Assembly: GCA_046719465.1 (NCBI GenBank)
Contig: JBDNCV010000044.1
Span: 1 to 26,741, forward strand
Direction of reading: 5' to 3'
Source: JANWYT01 sp046719465
GTDB lineage: Bacteria; Chloroflexota; Anaerolineae; Aggregatilineales; Phototrophicaceae
DNA: 26,741 nt
The position numbers and the translations under genes were made by a program. Positions 23,151 to 26,741 of this stretch are shown one piece after another. Within the stretch, counting starts at the first letter, position 1, and each line of letters opens with the position of its first letter. Below the pieces are notes generated by a model. The model was not told where the DNA came from and searched no databases. It worked only from the letters and a program-made list of their open reading frames with translations.

Positions 23151-23153
23151 CGT

Positions 23154-23657
23154 ATGAAACCGCCTGCCATTTCACTAGATCAAGTGCGCTCATGTGACCT
23201 GCTTCTCACGGTCGAGATTCCGCCCTCGTACCAAGATGAGAACGGCCACATGAACGTGCGCTATTATTTGAGCGTCTTTGATGACGCGGGTTATCCGTTG
23301 GTGGCCTCGCTCGGCATGACGCCCGAGTTCCACAAGGAACACGGCACAGGTGGGTTTGACCTCGAGCATCACACTCACTTCCTGCGGGAGGTGCACATCG
23401 GGGATCGTGTGTCGGTGTATGTGCGGTTGGTGGGCGCAAGCAGCAAGCGCATTCACTATCTGATGTTCATGGTCAACGAGACGCGCGAGACGTTGGCGGC
23501 GATCTTTGAGTGTGTTAACTCATTTGCTGACCTGCGCGTGCGGCGTACTGCTCCGTATCCGCCTGAGCTGGCGGCGGCCATCGCACAGATGTTAGCGCGG
23601 CATCAAGCGCTGGGCTGGGATCCGCCCGTGTGTGGGATCATGAGCGCGGGCGTTTAG
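23154..23657 (+). CDS. Hotdog-fold acyl-CoA thioesterase family protein
   Basis: A 167-residue protein of the 4-hydroxybenzoyl-CoA thioesterase-like hotdog superfamily, which hydrolyses acyl-CoA thioesters in the cytoplasm. The signature is DENGHMNVRYYLSVFDDAG (residues 24-42), with the conserved Asp/Asn and the central helix. It is followed by a strand-rich region (HHTHFLREVHIGDRVSVYVRLV) and INETRE-like VNETRETLA. It starts three bases after the TIR-FGE stop with no strong ribosome site, so it is probably co-transcribed and coupled. Its stop overlaps that of the convergent oxidoreductase by four bases. Substrate unknown. Confidence 0.85.
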   Translation: MKPPAISLDQVRSCDLLLTVEIPPSYQDENGHMNVRYYLSVFDDAGYPLVASLGMTPEFHKEHGTGGFDLEHHTHFLREVHIGDRVSVYVRLVGASSKRIHYLMFMVNETRETLAAIFECVNSFADLRVRRTAPYPPELAAAIAQMLARHQALGWDPPVCGIMSAGV

Positions 23658-24970
23658 AGGGCATTCTCGTCATGCTCTACCCAATGGGCGCTGATGCGGA
23701 ACTGCTCATAGAGCGGGTCGTGCAGCGTCATCCCCAACGTGTGGCGTGCCACAATGCGGCCAGCAGCGGCGGATGTCATGATGCCGTGGCCGCTGTGGGC
23801 CACTGAGAGAAATAAGCCTTGTACGTCTGGGTGTTGGTCTAGGATAGCGCGCTCACTGGTGTAGGGCGTGTGTGTGCCGTCGGGCGCGACCGTGTAGGCG
23901 GCAGTCGCATCTCGGTAGACGTAGTAGCCGATGTTGTGCCGAATCCCGCGCAGGTAACGACCATCCGCGAAGCCAGTGGCTGTATGCCCGAAGTGGCGTG
24001 CCAACAGCGCCAGCGTGATCGATGGGAAACGCGGGTCTTTCAACGCGCTGAGGTTGGGATGCGGCTCTGTGAGGGCGTCCAGCGGTCGGCCATTTGTATC
24101 GTGCTGTCCGCTGTACCACTGATATTCCCAACCGAAGATGGCGCTGCTGCCTGCCTCTGGCCGAACGTGGGGGTGCGGGACGGCGCTGATGAGCATTGGT
24201 GCGTCGGCGGGGAACGGCTCGTGGCGGAAGTCGGTGGTGAAGCTCTGGCGCGGGCGAAGCACCACCGGCAGCGACAAACCCGATAAGCTCGCTGTGACGA
24301 CTGCCCCCGCGCCGTTGGCTAGGATCACCCGTTCTGTTTGAATCTGCCCTCTTGCCCATTGAACACCGACAATGCGCCCCCCGCTGTGGCAGATGGTTAC
24401 CCCCTCCACGCCCAGCAGCACCAGCGCATGCTCAGCAGCTTTGGCGTAAGCGCTCACGAGGCCATAGCTGTCGAGCCATCCCGCTTGAGGGTCGTACTTG
24501 GCGGCGATGACGCTGCGATCAAGCCACGGGAAGCGCTCATGCAGGGCAGGCGTTTCGTGATACTCGATGTGGATGAGGCCTGCTGTGTGGAGATGTTCAA
24601 CATCTGCACGCAGCTGCTCAGCCTGTGTCGAGTTGAAGCCACAGAACAAATAGCCGCGCACTTTGGGCTGAATGGCCTGTTTGGCGCCTTCACCGATGAA
24701 CTCATCGGCGTGTAAGTAGACGTGGATGCTCTCGGCACATTGATGAGCGATGCAGGCCGTCGGCCAGCAGGTGCGGAAGTTTTCGAGTGATGCCGTCGAG
24801 CTGCCGCTGGCGAGCTGGTCGGCGCGTTCGATCAAGACGACCTTGAGCGCTGGATCCAACTCATGCAGCGCCCAGAGCGCTGCTGCCCCTGCTGGGCCAC
24901 CCCCGATGATCACAACGTCGGCGGTGGATGGGATGTCGCTGTGATGCGGGTGGTACACGTAGCGGGGCAT
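23654..24970 (-). CDS. FAD-dependent oxidoreductase (DAO family)
   Basis: A 438-residue flavoprotein of the D-amino-acid oxidase/glycine oxidase superfamily. The ADP-binding Rossmann start VVIIGGGPAGAAALWAL is at 19-35, with the acidic ribose-binding end at VVLIERA. The central part has a substrate region with VQWARGQIQTERVILANGAGA. The C-terminal FAD block is LFLSVAHSGHGIMTSAAAGRIVA, a match to the DAO family. No signal peptide is seen, so it should be cytoplasmic. It probably oxidises an amine or amino acid; the substrate is not predictable here. The ATG at 24970 is preceded by GAGG, 13 bases after the M23 peptidase stop, so it belongs to the operon of the two upstream surface genes although the functional link is unclear. 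Confidence 0.88.
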   Translation of the reverse strand: MPRYVYHPHHSDIPSTADVVIIGGGPAGAAALWALHELDPALKVVLIERADQLASGSSTASLENFRTCWPTACIAHQCAESIHVYLHADEFIGEGAKQAIQPKVRGYLFCGFNSTQAEQLRADVEHLHTAGLIHIEYHETPALHERFPWLDRSVIAAKYDPQAGWLDSYGLVSAYAKAAEHALVLLGVEGVTICHSGGRIVGVQWARGQIQTERVILANGAGAVVTASLSGLSLPVVLRPRQSFTTDFRHEPFPADAPMLISAVPHPHVRPEAGSSAIFGWEYQWYSGQHDTNGRPLDALTEPHPNLSALKDPRFPSITLALLARHFGHTATGFADGRYLRGIRHNIGYYVYRDATAAYTVAPDGTHTPYTSERAILDQHPDVQGLFLSVAHSGHGIMTSAAAGRIVARHTLGMTLHDPLYEQFRISAHWVEHDENAL

Positions 24971-24983
24971 GGTGCGGCCTCAC

Positions 24984-25946
24984 TTAATCTAGATCGATCT
25001 CGATAAACGTTGTTTTGCCATCTTCAATCGTCACGTCGGCGCGGAACCTGACGCGGCCCCGCTCGCTGATGAGCACCTCGTAAACGCCTGCGGGCAGGTC
25101 AGCGTAGGTGAAGTTCTCGTTCCACGATGGGTCGCTGTTGACGCGATCCCCACCGTAGACGTAGGCCTCGCGCGTGCGTCCATTGCTGCGGATGAGGACG
25201 ACTTGCCCCTTCACATCGCCTGAGGTCGAGGTAACCCGCCCAGCCAGCGTGCCGAACCCCGGGTACGGCTTGATCCAGAAATCGGGGTTGCGCGTCGCCA
25301 GATAACTTACGGGGTCACCCACACGGACTTCGAAGTGCAGATGTGGGCCGAGTGCAATGCCGGTCGCGCCCACCGCGCCAATCGGATCGCCCGCTGCCAC
25401 TTGTGAGCCGACAGCCACATCGACGCGCTCGAGGTGAGCATATAGAGTGTACACCGTAAGCCCCTCGACCGACACAAGATCGTGTTCGATGACGATCAAA
25501 TTGCCATAGTAGTTCAGATACGGCCCAAACATCACTTCGGAGTCATCGCCAGCGAAGATGACGACGCCCGGCCCAGCGGCCAACACCGGCGTAAAGCGCG
25601 GGTTGATGAAGTCGAGGCCGAGGTGAACGTCGAAGTTGCTGAATTGAGTTCCGCCGTAGGGGTAGACGCGCGTGCCAAAATCTTGCAGATCAGCCCCGCG
25701 AGGGATGGGGCGGTCGAAGGCGTACATCTCCACAAACGGCTCGACAGTGACGCTGAGGGTGGGGGTGATGCGTGGTGTAGGCGTCGGCGTTGCAAACTCA
25801 GATGACGTGGGGGTGGTTGTCGCTGCTGGCAGCGGGGTATTGGTCACGAATTGGGCTTGTGCTGCACCGCTGTGACTAAACCATGGCGAGCTAAGCCCAA
25901 TGCTGACGAGCAGGGCAAGGGTGATGATGGTCGAAGGCAATTTCAT
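24984..25946 (-). CDS. Secreted M23 peptidase (LytM-type) with C-terminal Ig-like domain
   Basis: A 320-residue exported zinc endopeptidase of the M23 (lysostaphin/LytM) family, which cuts peptidoglycan cross-links or regulates amidases. Residues 1-~31 are a signal peptide ending AAQAQ. Residues 34-66 are a Thr/Pro-rich linker. The catalytic domain (~85-230) has all zinc ligands: HLGLD (H108, D112), YAHL (H171) and GPHLHFE (H202, H204), so it should be active. The C-terminal ~85 residues (TLAGRVTSTSGDVKGQVVLI onward) look like a small beta-sandwich of the carboxypeptidase-regulatory type. The ATG at 25946 overlaps the stop of the upstream membrane-protein gene (ATGA). Confidence 0.92.
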   Translation of the reverse strand: MKLPSTIITLALLVSIGLSSPWFSHSGAAQAQFVTNTPLPAATTTPTSSEFATPTPTPRITPTLSVTVEPFVEMYAFDRPIPRGADLQDFGTRVYPYGGTQFSNFDVHLGLDFINPRFTPVLAAGPGVVIFAGDDSEVMFGPYLNYYGNLIVIEHDLVSVEGLTVYTLYAHLERVDVAVGSQVAAGDPIGAVGATGIALGPHLHFEVRVGDPVSYLATRNPDFWIKPYPGFGTLAGRVTSTSGDVKGQVVLIRSNGRTREAYVYGGDRVNSDPSWNENFTYADLPAGVYEVLISERGRVRFRADVTIEDGKTTFIEIDLD

Positions 25947-26741
25947 AGAGACGGTGAATCATCCTCAAAAGTGGGCAGTGTGTTGGGTTGAACATCAAGC
26001 TGGCGCAGCTCGGCCTCAGTGAGGGTCTGGCCGTTGTACTTCTCGTAGAACATCGGGTTTTCGATGCGGTCGACAGCGTAACGCCAGCGCCCGCGACCCG
26101 TCGCACGCAGCAGTGAACGACACTGGTCGCAGTGCACCACATGACGCGCGACAGGGATGCCGAGGATGCGCTCTGTGCGCGTTTCAACGCGTAAGGTGCC
26201 ACGCCCGCAGACCGGGCAGCGCTGGATAAAGAAGCCACCTTCATACTTCTGCATGTCCACTGTGCCGCGCCAATAGAGCAGGCCATACACCACGAGCAGC
26301 AGGGTGATGCTGAGGCTCAAGAAGATCTCTAATGAGAAGGGCGAGGTGTTGGGCGTGGCTGACTCAGCGCTTGGGGGTGTGGGCGTAGGCGATACTGGGA
26401 TCGCGGCTACCACCGGCGTTGGGGTTGGTGTGATCGTCGGCGTGAGTGTCACCGTGGCCGTTGCGGTGGGTGACGGTGTTGTGGTTATCGCGGGTGTGCG
26501 GCTGGGTGTGGCGGTAGATGTAGCCGTGGCGGTCGCGGTGGACGTTGCGCTTGGCGTGGCGGTAGGTGTCAACGTTGCTGTATGCGTAGACGATGGCGTG
26601 TGAGTGGCGGTCGATGATGGTGTGCTGGTCGCGGTCGGCGTGAACGTGTGACTAGCAGTCGCTGTAAATGTGTGAGTGGCGCTTGCGGTGGCTGTCGCCG
26701 TCAGCGTCCTTGTCGCTGTCGCGGTGGGGGTGTGGGTTGAG
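25943..26741 (-). CDS. Thr/Pro/Ala-rich stalk, one membrane helix and a zinc ribbon (5' end outside window)
   Basis: The frame is open to the right edge, so at least 265 residues are encoded and the true start lies outside. The visible N-terminal ~130 residues are low complexity, made of Thr, Ala, Ser and Pro (TATPSAT, TPTPT), as in Chloroflexota surface stalks. Then comes one membrane helix (FSLEIFLSLSITLLLVVYGLLYW). It is followed by a zinc ribbon with CPVCGRGTL and CDQCRSLLR about 32 residues apart, and an acidic, Leu/Pro end. The stalk should be outside and the ribbon inside the cell. The gene is coupled by ATGA to the M23 peptidase. I do not recognise a named family; anchoring or sensing at the wall is inference. 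Confidence 0.8.
   Translation of the reverse strand, partial: STHTPTATATRTLTATATASATHTFTATASHTFTPTATSTPSSTATHTPSSTHTATLTPTATPSATSTATATATSTATPSRTPAITTTPSPTATATVTLTPTITPTPTPVVAAIPVSPTPTPPSAESATPNTSPFSLEIFLSLSITLLLVVYGLLYWRGTVDMQKYEGGFFIQRCPVCGRGTLRVETRTERILGIPVARHVVHCDQCRSLLRATGRGRWRYAVDRIENPMFYEKYNGQTLTEAELRQLDVQPNTLPTFEDDSPSL
26344..26741 (-). repeat. Low-complexity Thr/Ala/Ser/Pro codon tract
   Basis: This segment is strongly strand-asymmetric: G and T dominate the plus strand because the minus strand is almost all ACN, GCN, TCN and CCN codons. The repeat unit is degenerate (Thr at every second position alternating with Ala, Ser, Pro or His) and codons vary. It therefore looks like an old protein repeat, not a recent DNA tandem expansion. 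It continues past the window edge. Confidence 0.75.

Noticed and set aside
26304..26603. Plus-strand Val/Gly-rich open frame
   Set aside because: It is the mirror of the Thr/Ala/Pro codon tract on the minus strand, so composition alone keeps it open.
1..26741. CRISPR array, insertion sequence or prophage
   Set aside because: No regularly spaced repeats, terminal inverted repeats, transposase, integrase or phage structural genes were seen on either strand.

Overview
The window looks like a piece of a GC-rich bacterial chromosome, most probably from the Chloroflexota (Anaerolineae or a relative). This is inference. It rests on the Thr/Pro-rich ('TPTPT') linkers of surface proteins, an M23 peptidase and a zinc-ribbon protein of that style, a RicT homologue beside ordinary housekeeping genes, a ctaA/ctaB/cytochrome c cluster, and dense gene packing with many ATGA overlaps. 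Twenty-seven protein genes cover almost all of it. I saw no rRNA, tRNA, CRISPR array or insertion sequence, and no gap longer than about 165 bases.

Positions 1-5018 hold primary metabolism: the 3' end of aroB, aroQ, a type I glutamine synthetase, a convergent aspartate kinase with a clear extended -10 promoter, and a divergent ricT ended by a good intrinsic terminator. Positions 5061-10627 form one compact six-gene run: PIG-L deacetylase, M20D amidohydrolase, a degenerate cyanophycinase-like protein, purA, a BtuF-like binding protein with no signal peptide, and a cytosolic histidine kinase. Positions 10734-16072 start at a likely promoter with a small membrane protein, followed by heme A/O synthesis (ctaA, ctaB), a membrane-anchored monoheme cytochrome c, the NFACT/RqcH ribosome-rescue factor and a class III PPK2.

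Positions 16073-21488 (minus strand) are a five-gene cell-envelope operon in which every junction overlaps: secreted clan GH-A glycosidase-like protein, membrane-anchored solute-binding domain, two GT4 glycosyltransferases and a GT9 glycosyltransferase. It is transcribed from a probably leaderless promoter. Across a 162-base divergent intergenic region lies a TIR-FGE fusion protein (21651-23150), preceded by a promoter with a perfect 7-bp inverted repeat between its -35 and -10, then a hotdog thioesterase. The remainder (23654-26741, minus) is an FAD oxidoreductase, a secreted M23 peptidase, and a membrane protein with a Thr/Pro/Ala-rich stalk and a zinc ribbon whose 5' end lies outside the window.

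The strongest candidates for new biology are the TIR-FGE gene with its operator-like dyad, the pseudo-cyanophycinase fixed between an amidohydrolase and purA, the overlapping envelope operon, and the stalk/zinc-ribbon protein coupled to an M23 peptidase. All three convergent gene pairs meet with no space for a terminator.
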